The position numbers and the translations under genes were made by a program. This document shows, piece by piece, positions 1 to 9,077 of a stretch of 57,739 nucleotides of DNA (positions within the stretch are counted from its first letter, which is position 1; each line of letters begins with the position of its first letter). The stretch comes from Pelethousia sp002409725 (lineage in GTDB: Bacteria; Bacillota; Clostridia; Christensenellales; CAG-138), in NCBI GenBank assembly GCA_937915455.1, contig CALDNN010000050.1, positions 1 to 57,739 on the forward strand, read 5' to 3'. The notes beneath the pieces are model-generated. The model was not told the origin of the DNA and searched no databases. It saw only the letters and a list, made by a program, of their open reading frames with translations.

Positions 1-180
1 TTTAGCTCGGCTGCCGCGACTCCCGCGCAGGAGCCGAAACTGAAAAGGATTATCTTGCTACATGACAAAGAGGCGACATTCGCTTCCATAAGGCAAACCT
101 CGCCCCGGAGACGAACATCGCTTCCATTATAGAAAATAGACGGCAAAAAAACAACTGTTTTGCCATTTTTCTATCAAACT
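1..180. other. Window edge and trxA 3' flank, non-coding
   Basis: No convincing gene is seen here. The stretch holds the region downstream of trxA and a good minus-strand promoter (126-154) that reads toward position 1. The minus-strand RNA from about 119 to 1 would begin with a leader that can form a short hairpin with CGGCT/AGCCG arms near positions 8-40. A 9-bp direct repeat, CGCTTCCAT, occurs at 81-89 and 119-127. I could not match the leader to a known riboswitch or small RNA. Confidence 0.5.
126..154 (-). promoter_or_regulatory. Promoter reading left out of the window
   Basis: On the minus strand the sequence reads TTGTTT, 17 bases, TATAAT. Transcription would start near 119 and run off the left edge, so the gene it serves is outside the window. 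It lies downstream of trxA, so it does not serve any annotated gene here. Confidence 0.5.
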
Positions 181-504
181 TTACAAATTTTCCTCAACCA
201 GGCCACAAAGGGCCTTCATGGGCTGCAGGCCCTGCAGCTCGGCAACACGCGCTCCGTCTTTAAAAACGCTGATCTGGGGGATTCCCATCACGCGATACGT
301 TTTGGCAATGGCCATGCTTTCATCCACGTTAACCTTGCAAAAGCGCATCTTGCCCTCGTATTTTTCGGCAAGCTCCTCCACTAGGGGGGCCAGCATCCGG
401 CAGGGACCGCACCAGGGCGCCCAGAAATCTACCAGCACGGGCAGCTTGCTCTTGAGCACCAGCTCATCAAAATCCGCCTCACCCACATGCAATACTTCAG
501 CCAT
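181..504 (-). CDS. trxA: Thioredoxin
   Basis: A 107-residue thioredoxin, the usual length for the family. It reduces protein disulfides in the cytoplasm using electrons from thioredoxin reductase. The WCGPC active site is at residues 31-35, preceded by the strand VLVDFWAP, and the cis-proline loop reads MGIPQISVF. I chose the ATG at 504 because AGGAG sits just upstream; an upstream in-frame start at 531 would add nine residues unlike thioredoxin. It is the last gene of the hisS-aspS-rseC-trxA run, and its start overlaps the end of rseC by 8 bases, which suggests translational coupling. Confidence 0.95.
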   Translation of the reverse strand: MAEVLHVGEADFDELVLKSKLPVLVDFWAPWCGPCRMLAPLVEELAEKYEGKMRFCKVNVDESMAIAKTYRVMGIPQISVFKDGARVAELQGLQPMKALCGLVEENL

Positions 505-919
505 TTTCCTCGCTCCTTTGCAAAATCTCAATCATACGGGGCTTGAATTTATCCATCCGGGAAAAGCGGGGTTCCAGGCCCCGCAAAAGGAAATACATGC
601 CGCCGCAGAGCAGTATGCCGCCCACGGCCGCATAAAGATCGCCCCATTGGGAGCCAACGGCCACGCCGATAAGCAAGCCCAGGAGCGGCACGCCATACAT
701 GATGAGACTGGCCTGTACCATGCCGCCGCCCTTGAGCTCGATGGAGACGATGTCCCCAACCTTGGCGCAGAGGGTATTGGATATTTCGATATCCGCCTCG
801 TGGGCATTCAGCGTGAAGCAGGCGTTGCAGTGGCCGCAGGCATCGCTGCGCACAAAGCGCACCAGCGCCTGCTCGCCCTCTGTGGAGATCACCCTGCCGG
901 AACGGCACAATTCATCCAT
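497..919 (-). CDS. rseC: RseC/MucC family membrane redox-regulatory protein
   Basis: A 140-residue RseC/MucC family protein. In enterobacteria RseC acts with the Rsx/Rnf system that keeps SoxR reduced and modulates sigma-E; in Clostridia the role is not settled. Visible features are an N-terminal cysteine cluster (DACGHCNACF, near residues 27-36) and two membrane helices (about residues 70-90 and 95-115). The start at 919 was preferred because the longer frame adds an Arg/Pro-rich stretch overlapping aspS. It begins 4 bases after the aspS stop and overlaps trxA, so it is co-transcribed with both. Pairing with thioredoxin fits a redox role, but that is inference. Confidence 0.8.
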   Translation of the reverse strand: MDELCRSGRVISTEGEQALVRFVRSDACGHCNACFTLNAHEADIEISNTLCAKVGDIVSIELKGGGMVQASLIMYGVPLLGLLIGVAVGSQWGDLYAAVGGILLCGGMYFLLRGLEPRFSRMDKFKPRMIEILQRSEENG

Positions 920-923
920 AGCG

Positions 924-2720
<1,797 letters not shown>

Positions 2721-2779
2721 CGTTTTGCTCCTCGCTATCTAAAATATTATTGTGTTCCGGATTGCGGCTTGTTAAAACC

Positions 2780-4036
2780 TCAGTCTTTTAAAACGGAGGC
2801 CAGCGCGGGCAGGGGGAGCATTTGCTCTTCGCCCGTAGCCATATCTTTGAGCTTGGCGCAGCCCTTGGCCAGCTCGTCCTCGCCCAAGATGGCCACATAG
2901 CGCGTGCCCAACTTATCCGCATATTTAAACTGGGCCTTAAAGCTGCGGCCCACATGGTCGAACTCGGTAATCACGCCCTGGCCGCGAAGCTCGTCCGCCA
3001 GGGCAAAGCCGGCGGCGCGGGCCGCCTCGCCCAGAGCCGCGATATAAACATCCGTGCGCCTGGGCGCAGGGATCTGTGCGCCGGAAAGCTCAGCCACCAG
3101 CAGCAGCCTCTCCATGCCCATGCCAAAGCCTACGCCGGGGAGGCTGGGGCCGCCCAGCTCCGCCATCAGCCCGTCGTAACGGCCCCCGCCGCAAACGGTG
3201 CCCGCGTAGCCCTCGCATTCGGCGATGATCTCGAACACGGTTTTGGTGTAATAATCGAGGCCCCGCACGATAAAAGGGTCCACCGTATATGCTACGCCCA
3301 CGCCGGTGAGGCAGCCCTGCAATTCGGCAAAGTGGGCTTCACACTCTTCGCAGAGACAATCGAGGATGGTGGGCGCACCGGCGCATACGGCCTTGCATTT
3401 TTCCTCTTTGCAGTCGAGGATACGCAGGGGGTTCTTTTCGAAGCGGCTCTTGCACACCTCGCACAACTCGCCGTAGCGGCCCCTAAGGTATTCCCGCAGG
3501 GCGTCGTTATAGGCCGGGCGGCACTTGGGGCAGCCGATGGAATTGATATGTACGGCCAGGTTTTGCACGCCGACCCTGGTCAGCAGGGCCATGGCCAATC
3601 GGATGCATTCCGCGTCCGCGCTGGCGCGGGGCGCGCCATAAACCTCGACGCCGAACTGGTGGTGCTCCCGAAGCCTTCCTGCCTGCGGCTTGTCGTAGCG
3701 GAAAACCGGGCAGTTGAGATAATACATCTTGGTGGGCTGGGCGTCGTTGAAAAGACCGTTCTCCAAAAACATACGGGCAGCGCCAGCCGTGCCCTCGGGC
3801 TTGAGGGTGATGGAGCGGCCGCCCCGGTCGTTGAAGGTGTACATTTCCTTTTGTACGATGTCCGTGGTATCCCCCACGCCCCTTAGGAATAACTCCGTAT
3901 GCTCAATAACGGGCGTGCGAACCTCGCGGAAACCGTAATATTCGCAGATCTCCCGGGCCAGGGCCTCGATATATTGCCACTTGTAGCTCTCTTTGGGCGT
4001 AACATCCTTGGTGCCTTTCGGCGCTTGCATCGCCAT
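2780..4036 (-). CDS. hisS: Histidine--tRNA ligase
   Basis: A 418-residue class II histidyl-tRNA synthetase. Motif 2 reads FRYDKPQAGRLREHHQFG, and the histidine-binding signatures are RGLDYYTKTVFE and CGGGRYDGL. A cysteine-rich insertion with several CxxC pairs (about residues 165-230) may bind zinc, as seen in some Clostridia. The C-terminal anticodon-binding domain follows. GGAGG precedes the first of two close ATGs, so the first was taken. A strong promoter (4097-4125) lies about 60 bases upstream. No T-box leader is present, so control by uncharged tRNA is not indicated. Confidence 0.97.
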   Translation of the reverse strand: MAMQAPKGTKDVTPKESYKWQYIEALAREICEYYGFREVRTPVIEHTELFLRGVGDTTDIVQKEMYTFNDRGGRSITLKPEGTAGAARMFLENGLFNDAQPTKMYYLNCPVFRYDKPQAGRLREHHQFGVEVYGAPRASADAECIRLAMALLTRVGVQNLAVHINSIGCPKCRPAYNDALREYLRGRYGELCEVCKSRFEKNPLRILDCKEEKCKAVCAGAPTILDCLCEECEAHFAELQGCLTGVGVAYTVDPFIVRGLDYYTKTVFEIIAECEGYAGTVCGGGRYDGLMAELGGPSLPGVGFGMGMERLLLVAELSGAQIPAPRRTDVYIAALGEAARAAGFALADELRGQGVITEFDHVGRSFKAQFKYADKLGTRYVAILGEDELAKGCAKLKDMATGEEQMLPLPALASVLKD

Positions 4037-4096
4037 GCTGCCTCCTGTTCTTCGGCTTAACGTACCGGGCTATTTGCGGGTACGCGAATTCAGTTT

Positions 4097-4125
4097 ATTA
4101 TACCGTTGGCCATACAAAAATGCAA
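4097..4125 (-). promoter_or_regulatory. hisS-aspS operon promoter
   Basis: On the minus strand the sequence is TTGCAT, 17 bases, TATAAT. The predicted start point near 4090 gives a leader of about 54 bases before hisS. Both hexamers are the same as those of the divergent ATP synthase promoter. Confidence 0.75.
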
Positions 4126-4329
4126 ACTATTACCTTAGCCACCCGTCTGGAATCCGCGCCCCGCCCGCCCCCTTTTCTTTCCTATAAAATATGTGCCCGG
4201 CGCATCGCACCGACTTGCCCCGTTCCCTCCCCCCGGCTCCGGCGCGTATTTTGGCGAAAAAAAGCCCTATCCTTGGCCTCTTTATGGGCGGGCGCGGCGT
4301 TTGGAGCCCGCTTCCTCGGTATTTATCCG

Positions 4330-4357
4330 CGGGATTTATGGGCGGCCATAAATCCCG
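4330..4357. repeat. 12-bp perfect inverted repeat between divergent promoters
   Basis: Arms CGGGATTTATGG and CCATAAATCCCG pair without mismatch around a 4-base loop GCGG. No T-run follows on either strand, so it is not an ordinary terminator. It lies 24 bases upstream of the ATP synthase -35 box, a suitable place for a regulator-binding site. Function unknown. Confidence 0.6.
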
Positions 4358-4380
4358 TAAAAATAAACGATTTCGCCCTG

Positions 4381-4409
4381 TTGCATTCTCAAAAACGCGC
4401 GCGTATAAT
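4381..4409 (+). promoter_or_regulatory. ATP synthase operon promoter
   Basis: TTGCAT at 4381-4386, a 17-base spacer, and TATAAT at 4404-4409. Transcription should start near 4416, immediately before a small hairpin with ATTGCGG/CCGCAAT arms (4418-4437). This gives a leader of about 134 bases before the first gene. Confidence 0.8.
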
Positions 4410-4549
4410 ATGTGCGTATTGCGGTAAAGGCCGCAATCAATACTATTATTATAAAGACCGATTCATCATGGCCTAGCCGCGGCTTTGTCCGGTGTTGGGC
4501 CATCTTGCTTTCGATCGCAAGGGTAAGAAATTAAGGAGGCAAATCATTT

Positions 4550-4828
4550 ATGTTGGCATTATTATGGGGTGTGGCCTGGGGTGCAGGGGCTTTCTTGTGC
4601 CTGCGCGCCGCCTCGGGCCGCGTCCTTAAGGGCGATCGGGCCGCCCTGCCCTTGATGGCCGCCAATCTGGCTCTCATCGGTGGCTGCCTGGCCCTGTGCG
4701 CCTCCATCTCGCCCGAAAGCCTGGCTTGGGCCGGCGGCGGGCTGGCGGCCGCGCTCATCCTGGGCGCAGTGCTGCAGGCCCTGCTCCGCGTCCCCGCTTC
4801 CGGCAGGAAGGAGGACGCGCGTGACTGA
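4550..4828 (+). CDS. Small membrane protein, AtpI-like by position
   Basis: A 92-residue hydrophobic protein with three likely membrane helices (about residues 2-20, 32-50 and 58-79) and a charged tail. It is the first gene of the ATP synthase operon, the place usually held by atpI, whose product assists c-ring assembly or ion uptake. Length and topology fit loosely, but I see no clear AtpI sequence signature, so the name rests on position. AGGAGG at 4533-4538 precedes the ATG. Its end overlaps the a-subunit gene by 8 bases. Confidence 0.65.
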   Translation: MLALLWGVAWGAGAFLCLRAASGRVLKGDRAALPLMAANLALIGGCLALCASISPESLAWAGGGLAAALILGAVLQALLRVPASGRKEDARD

Positions 4829-5687
4829 AGCCATCCCCTATGTTGTGGCGCTTGTATTGATGCTTGGCGGCTGGCTCTTGGCCAGAAAAGCGCCCGATAA
4901 GCGCCTAAAGCTGCTGGGCAGGCTGCTCGTCATCTTGGGCCTGTGGCTGTTGTGCGTGCGGCTCATCGGCCTCTTGCCGGGCGGCGAAGCGGAAGAGGCA
5001 GGCTTCCAGGTGGAGATCATGGCGCCGCGCATGCGGCTATTGGGCTTTGATATTAGCTCCACGGTAGTCGTCACCTGGATCGCCATGGCAATCCTGCTGG
5101 CGCTCGCAGCGCTGATCCGCATCTTCGTGATCCCCAAAATGCAGGATGTGCCCCGCGGCATACAAACCGTGCTGGAGCTCATCGTAGACGGCGTGGGCGA
5201 TTACGCTAATTCCATCGTAGGGAAAAAGATCGGCCGCAGCGTCAGCCCCTATCTTTTCAGCGTGGCCGCGCTGATGGTAGCCTGCGCGGCCGTGGAACTG
5301 CTGGGCCTTCGAGCACCCACGGCGGATATCACCATGACCTTTGCCATGGCCTTTTGCACCTTCATCGCCTTCAATTATTTCGGCATCAAGGAAAAGGGTC
5401 TAGGCGGCCGCGTACGCTCCCTCTCCACCCCCACCCCCATCGTATTCCCCATCCGGGTGGTATGCGATATGGCCGTGCCCGTATCCATGGCCTGCCGCCT
5501 TTTCGGCAATATGCTGGGCGGCATGGTGGTGATGGACCTGCTCTATTCCGCGCTCGGCAAGGCGGCGGTAGGCATCCCCAGCGTGATCGGCTTGTATTTC
5601 AACGCCTTTCACCCCCTGATACAGGCCTTCATCTTCATAACGCTGACCCTCAGCTTCATCGGCGAGGCAACGGGCGAAGAAGAATGA
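4821..5687 (+). CDS. atpB: ATP synthase subunit a
   Basis: The Fo a subunit, which forms the ion half-channels beside the c ring. The essential arginine is Arg226 in ACRLFGNMLGG, and the last helix ends in FITLTLSFIGEA. The start is a GTG at 4821 with AGGAGG six bases upstream, overlapping the preceding stop; this gives 288 residues. That is longer than usual: residues 1-65 carry two extra membrane helices before the segment that normally begins the subunit (MAPRMRLLGFDISS, from residue 68). An internal ATG at 5022 with a GGAG nearby could start a conventional-length protein. Normal partners c and b follow directly. Confidence 0.9.
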   Translation: MTEAIPYVVALVLMLGGWLLARKAPDKRLKLLGRLLVILGLWLLCVRLIGLLPGGEAEEAGFQVEIMAPRMRLLGFDISSTVVVTWIAMAILLALAALIRIFVIPKMQDVPRGIQTVLELIVDGVGDYANSIVGKKIGRSVSPYLFSVAALMVACAAVELLGLRAPTADITMTFAMAFCTFIAFNYFGIKEKGLGGRVRSLSTPTPIVFPIRVVCDMAVPVSMACRLFGNMLGGMVVMDLLYSALGKAAVGIPSVIGLYFNAFHPLIQAFIFITLTLSFIGEATGEEE

Positions 5688-5736
5688 TAAACCTTAAAAC
5701 AACGATTATTGACTATTAATTTGGAGGTATCACACT

Positions 5737-5958
5737 ATGTCTAATGTCGCCAGCAGCGTGGCCCTGTGCCTGCTCTCCTGCGTTGCCGCCGCCCTTTCCA
5801 TGGGCTTCGCTACTTCCAAGGCAGTGGACGCCGTAGCCCGCCAGCCCGAAGCCTCGGGCAAGATCAACTCCGTGCTCATCATGGGCCTAGCCCTGACCGA
5901 ATCCACCGCCATCTACGGCTTCGTTACCGGGTTGATCATGATGTTCACCCTGGGATAA
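5737..5958 (+). CDS. atpE: ATP synthase subunit c
   Basis: A 73-residue hairpin of two membrane helices, the monomer of the ion-translocating ring. The polar loop VARQPE is at residues 33-38, and the ion-binding carboxylate is Glu55 in LALTESTAIYGF. The TM1 glycine motif GxGxGxG is changed to A17-A-A19-L-S21-M-G23. The TM2 Glu-Ser pair resembles sodium-binding rings, but the TM1 glutamine those rings use is Met22 here, so proton coupling looks more likely. It is short at the N-terminus compared with sodium-type c subunits. A GGAGG precedes the ATG. Confidence 0.93.
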   Translation: MSNVASSVALCLLSCVAAALSMGFATSKAVDAVARQPEASGKINSVLIMGLALTESTAIYGFVTGLIMMFTLG

Positions 5959-5970
5959 GCGGAGGCTGTT

Positions 5971-6456
5971 ATGAATCTCAATCCTTCGGACATCGCCTTG
6001 CACCTAGTGAATATCGTGGTGCTTTACGCCTTGCTCCGCCTGCTGATCTACAAGCCCGTACGCAAGTTCATGGATGCGCGCGCGGCCAAAGTGCGGGCCC
6101 AGCTCGACGAGGCGGAAAATATCAGCGCCAAGGCGCGCGAGGATCAGGCGGAATACGCCAAGCGTTTGGCGGCCGTAGATGAGGAAGCCCACGATAAGCT
6201 GATCGCAAGCAACCACGCCGCGGGCGAGGCCGCCGAGGCCATCGCCGCACAGGCGCGGGCCGAAGCGCAGAAAATCCTGGCCAAAGCCCAGGCCGAGGCG
6301 GATCAGCAGCGCCGGGATATCCAGCGCCAGGTGCGCCCCCAGATCACAGGCATGGCTGTGGAAATCGCTGAAAAGCTGCTTGGCCGCGAGGTGAGCGCAG
6401 AAGACAACCGCGCCATCATCGACAGCTTCTTTGAATCCCTCGAGAAGGTGGGCTAA
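5971..6456 (+). CDS. atpF: ATP synthase subunit b
   Basis: A 161-residue peripheral-stalk subunit. One N-terminal membrane helix (about residues 8-26) is followed by a long Ala/Glu/Lys-rich helix forming a right-handed coiled coil, ending in EIAEKLLGREVSAEDN, the typical delta-contact region. It is of normal length. It starts 12 bases after atpE and stops 3 bases before the reduced delta gene. Its normal size matters because its usual partner, the full delta subunit, is truncated. Confidence 0.93.
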   Translation: MNLNPSDIALHLVNIVVLYALLRLLIYKPVRKFMDARAAKVRAQLDEAENISAKAREDQAEYAKRLAAVDEEAHDKLIASNHAAGEAAEAIAAQARAEAQKILAKAQAEADQQRRDIQRQVRPQITGMAVEIAEKLLGREVSAEDNRAIIDSFFESLEKVG

Positions 6457-6459
6457 GCT

Positions 6460-6681
6460 ATGCGGCGCGGACAGCTTTTGATTGCCGGCCCCATGGAGCA
6501 GGCGGAAATCCAGCGCCTGACGGAGGGCTTTGGCCGCCTGTTGGGCGAGAGCATCGCTTTTGACGTGCGCCGGGAGGAAAGCCTCCTGGGCGGCTTTGTA
6601 GCCTATGTGGGGGGCCGCGTATATGATATGAGCCTGCGTACCCAGCTCAAGGGTATGCGCAAGCATCTACAGGAAGGGTAA
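6460..6681 (+). CDS. atpH: ATP synthase delta subunit, C-terminal domain only
   Basis: Only 73 residues, against about 175-185 for the family. The whole protein aligns with the C-terminal part of delta: an opening beta segment and helix (QLLIAG, then EIQRLTEGFGRLLG), then ESLLGGFVAYVGGRVYDMS and RTQLKGMRKHLQ, equivalent to the family's SLIGGFxxxxGDxxxDGSVRGQL signature. The N-terminal six-helix domain that holds the crown of F1 through the alpha N-terminus is absent, and there is no room for it: atpF ends 3 bases upstream. The frame is intact with a normal start, so this is a short gene rather than a frameshift. Confidence 0.88.
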   Translation: MRRGQLLIAGPMEQAEIQRLTEGFGRLLGESIAFDVRREESLLGGFVAYVGGRVYDMSLRTQLKGMRKHLQEG

Positions 6682-6686
6682 GGCCT

Positions 6687-8192
6687 ATGGAAACCCTGCA
6701 AACCATCAGCGAACATATCGCCGGCCGCATCGGCAGCTTTTCCCAGGGGCCTTCCGTTTATGCTTATGGCGTGGTGCAAAGCTGCGCGGACGGCATCGTG
6801 CAGATCGACGGCCTTAGGGGTATCCGCTATGGCGAGCTTCTCTCCTTTGAAGGCGGCGCTTTCGGCATGGCGCTGGAATTGAGCAGCGCCCGGGTGGGCG
6901 CGGTGCTGCTTTCGGATGACGAATCCATCACCGCAGGCAACATCGTGCGCGGCACAGGCCACATCGCGGATGTGGCCGTTGGCAATGCCCTCTTGGGCCG
7001 GGTAGTGGATCCCATCGGCCGCCCCATCGACGGCAAGCCCCTCAAAACAGGCGAATTCCGGCCCATCGAATGCCCGGCCCCAGCCATTATGGACAGGGCC
7101 GGCGTGAAGGAACCTCTGCAAACGGGCATCCTCTCGATCGACAGCATGATCCCCATCGGTAAGGGGCAGCGGGAGCTGATCATTGGCGATCGGCAAACGG
7201 GCAAAACCACCATCGCCCTTTCCGCCATGCGCAACCAAAGCCGTCAGGGTGTGGTCTGCATCTATTGCGCCATCGGCCAAAAGGCATCTACCGTGGCACG
7301 CCTCGTACATACCCTTGAAGAGGATGGCTCCATGGCCAACTGCATCGTGGTGAGCGCCACCGCCTCTAATGGGGCTGCCATGCAGTATATCGCCCCCTAT
7401 GCGGCCTGCTCCATTGGCGAGAGCTTCATGCTGCAGGGGCGGGACGTGCTGGTGATCTACGACGACCTAAGCAAGCACGCAGCCAGCTATAGGGCCATGT
7501 CCCTGCTGCTTCATCGGCCGCCGGGACGTGAAGCCTACCCGGGCGACGTATTCTACCTGCACAGCCGCTTGCTCGAGCGCGCGGCCAAACTCAGCCCCGA
7601 GCTGGGCGGTGGCTCCATGACGGCCCTGCCCATCGTGGAAACCATGGCCGGCGATATCTCGGCCTATATCCCCACAAATGTGATCTCCATTACGGACGGG
7701 CAGATCTATTTGGAAGGCGAATACTTCAACGCGGGCGTGCGGCCGGCTGTGAACGTGGGCCTTTCCGTATCCCGTGTGGGCCGCAGCGCCCAGCCCGCAG
7801 CCATCCGCCAGGTGAGCGGCAATCTACGCCTGGAGTTGGCGCAATACAGGGAGATGGCTGTGTTTGCCCAGTTCGGTTCCGATATCGACGCGGCCACCCG
7901 TGAGCAATTGGCCCGGGGCGAGCGGCTCACCGAGCTCTTGAAGCAGGATCAGAACACCATCTTCTCCCTGGGCGAGCAAACGGCCCTGCTGTTGGCCTTT
8001 AACAAGGGCGTATTCAGCAGAGCGCTGCCCAAGGAGATCGGCTCTACCCGCAAGGATCTGCTGGCCCTTTTGCACAGCCGCTACAGCCACGTGCTACGCT
8101 CCATTGATAATTCGGGCGAGCTCAAGGAGGCGGACAGCGCTTCGTTAGAGCGGGCCTTCGGCGCTTTCAGCCAAAGCCGCGCCAAGGAGTGA
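6687..8192 (+). CDS. atpA: ATP synthase subunit alpha
   Basis: A 501-residue F1 alpha subunit, carrying the non-catalytic nucleotide sites. The P-loop is GDRQTGKT, and the arginine-finger region reads SVSRVGRSAQ. The N-terminal helix (ISEHIAGRIGSF) that normally binds the delta N-terminal domain is present, even though that delta domain is missing. Length is typical. It starts 5 bases after atpH and ends 6 bases before atpG. Confidence 0.97.
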   Translation: METLQTISEHIAGRIGSFSQGPSVYAYGVVQSCADGIVQIDGLRGIRYGELLSFEGGAFGMALELSSARVGAVLLSDDESITAGNIVRGTGHIADVAVGNALLGRVVDPIGRPIDGKPLKTGEFRPIECPAPAIMDRAGVKEPLQTGILSIDSMIPIGKGQRELIIGDRQTGKTTIALSAMRNQSRQGVVCIYCAIGQKASTVARLVHTLEEDGSMANCIVVSATASNGAAMQYIAPYAACSIGESFMLQGRDVLVIYDDLSKHAASYRAMSLLLHRPPGREAYPGDVFYLHSRLLERAAKLSPELGGGSMTALPIVETMAGDISAYIPTNVISITDGQIYLEGEYFNAGVRPAVNVGLSVSRVGRSAQPAAIRQVSGNLRLELAQYREMAVFAQFGSDIDAATREQLARGERLTELLKQDQNTIFSLGEQTALLLAFNKGVFSRALPKEIGSTRKDLLALLHSRYSHVLRSIDNSGELKEADSASLERAFGAFSQSRAKE

Positions 8193-8198
8193 GGGCCT

Positions 8199-9077
8199 AT
8201 GCAGAACCTCAATGAGATCCGCCAGCATGTCCGGGCCGTAGAGCAGACCCGCAAGCTGACCAACGCCATGTATCTGGTGGCCTCCTCCCGTATGAAGCGT
8301 GCCCTGCCCCATGTGGAATACGACAGGATATATTTCAAAAAAGTGGAGGCCGCTATGCGGGATATCCTGCGCAGCGAGGGCAGCCTCCCCTACCATCCCT
8401 ATCTCGAAGACCGGGGGGATGCGCGCTGCGCGTATATCGTCGTGGCCGGCGATAAGGGTATGGCCGGGGATTATAACACAGCAATTCTGAACCTTTGCTG
8501 GCAGCAGGCCCAGGCCCATCCCGATCCGCACATCGTCACGGTGGGGGTGATGGCCTCCCGCTTTTTCCGTGAAAAGGGCATCGTGCCGGATCGGGAGGTT
8601 TTCGGTTTTTCGCAGGATCCTTCCCTGGCCAACGCCCGCCTTTTGATGGCACAGGTCAAGGAGCACTTCGACAGCGGCGATGTGGATAAGGTGTATCTGA
8701 TCTACACCGCTTTCTTTTCTACGGTCTCCTCCCGCCCCATCGTGCGCCAGATCCTGCCCCTTGCCATCCCCGGTGCGGAGGCGGGCATCGCAAGGGAAAT
8801 GGAAGCCGCGCCCATGCTCTACCATCCCTCGCCCAAGGAGGTTTTCGACCATCTTGTGCCGGAATATATGGTGAGCGTGCTTTTCGCTGCGCTGGTGCAA
8901 TCCTACGCCAGCGAACATTGTGCCCGCATGAACGCCATGCGCGGCGCTACGGACAGCGCCGACGGTATGCTCAAAAAACTCAGGCAGCAATATAACTTGG
9001 CCCGCCAGGCCGCCATCACCCGCGAGATCACCGAGATCTCGGCGGCGGCCCAGGCGCTGCGCCCTGAGGATATGTAG
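8199..9077 (+). CDS. atpG: ATP synthase subunit gamma
   Basis: A 292-residue rotor shaft subunit. The N-terminal helix has the family signature IRQHVRAVEQTRKLTNAMYL and SSRMKRA; the C-terminal helix reads MNAMRGATDSADGMLKKL, then YNLARQAAITREITEI, which is the standard coiled-coil partner. An AAGGAG ribosome site precedes the ATG. Unlike the other junctions in the operon, it is followed by a 164-base gap before atpD. Confidence 0.95.
   Translation: MQNLNEIRQHVRAVEQTRKLTNAMYLVASSRMKRALPHVEYDRIYFKKVEAAMRDILRSEGSLPYHPYLEDRGDARCAYIVVAGDKGMAGDYNTAILNLCWQQAQAHPDPHIVTVGVMASRFFREKGIVPDREVFGFSQDPSLANARLLMAQVKEHFDSGDVDKVYLIYTAFFSTVSSRPIVRQILPLAIPGAEAGIAREMEAAPMLYHPSPKEVFDHLVPEYMVSVLFAALVQSYASEHCARMNAMRGATDSADGMLKKLRQQYNLARQAAITREITEISAAAQALRPEDM

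Larger units (their letters stand above)
4037..4549. promoter_or_regulatory. Divergent hisS/atp intergenic region
   Basis: This 513-base gap separates two divergent operons. It holds the hisS promoter (minus, 4097-4125), the ATP synthase promoter (plus, 4381-4409), a 12-bp perfect hairpin at 4330-4357 and a 7-bp hairpin at 4418-4437. An 11-bp direct repeat TTTATGGGCGG occurs at 4281-4291 and 4335-4345. No start codon with a ribosome site opens a credible gene here. Confidence 0.7.

Noticed and set aside
2822..3886. 354-codon plus-strand frame opposite hisS
   Set aside because: Antisense to the catalytic core of HisS; no start signal and no recognisable domain.
4037..4096. Possible T-box before hisS-aspS
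   Set aside because: The leader from the predicted start point is only about 54 bases, far too short for a T-box.
4120..4476. Plus-strand frames between hisS and the ATP synthase genes
   Set aside because: They cover both promoters, have no ribosome site and include the inverted repeats; they are not credible genes.
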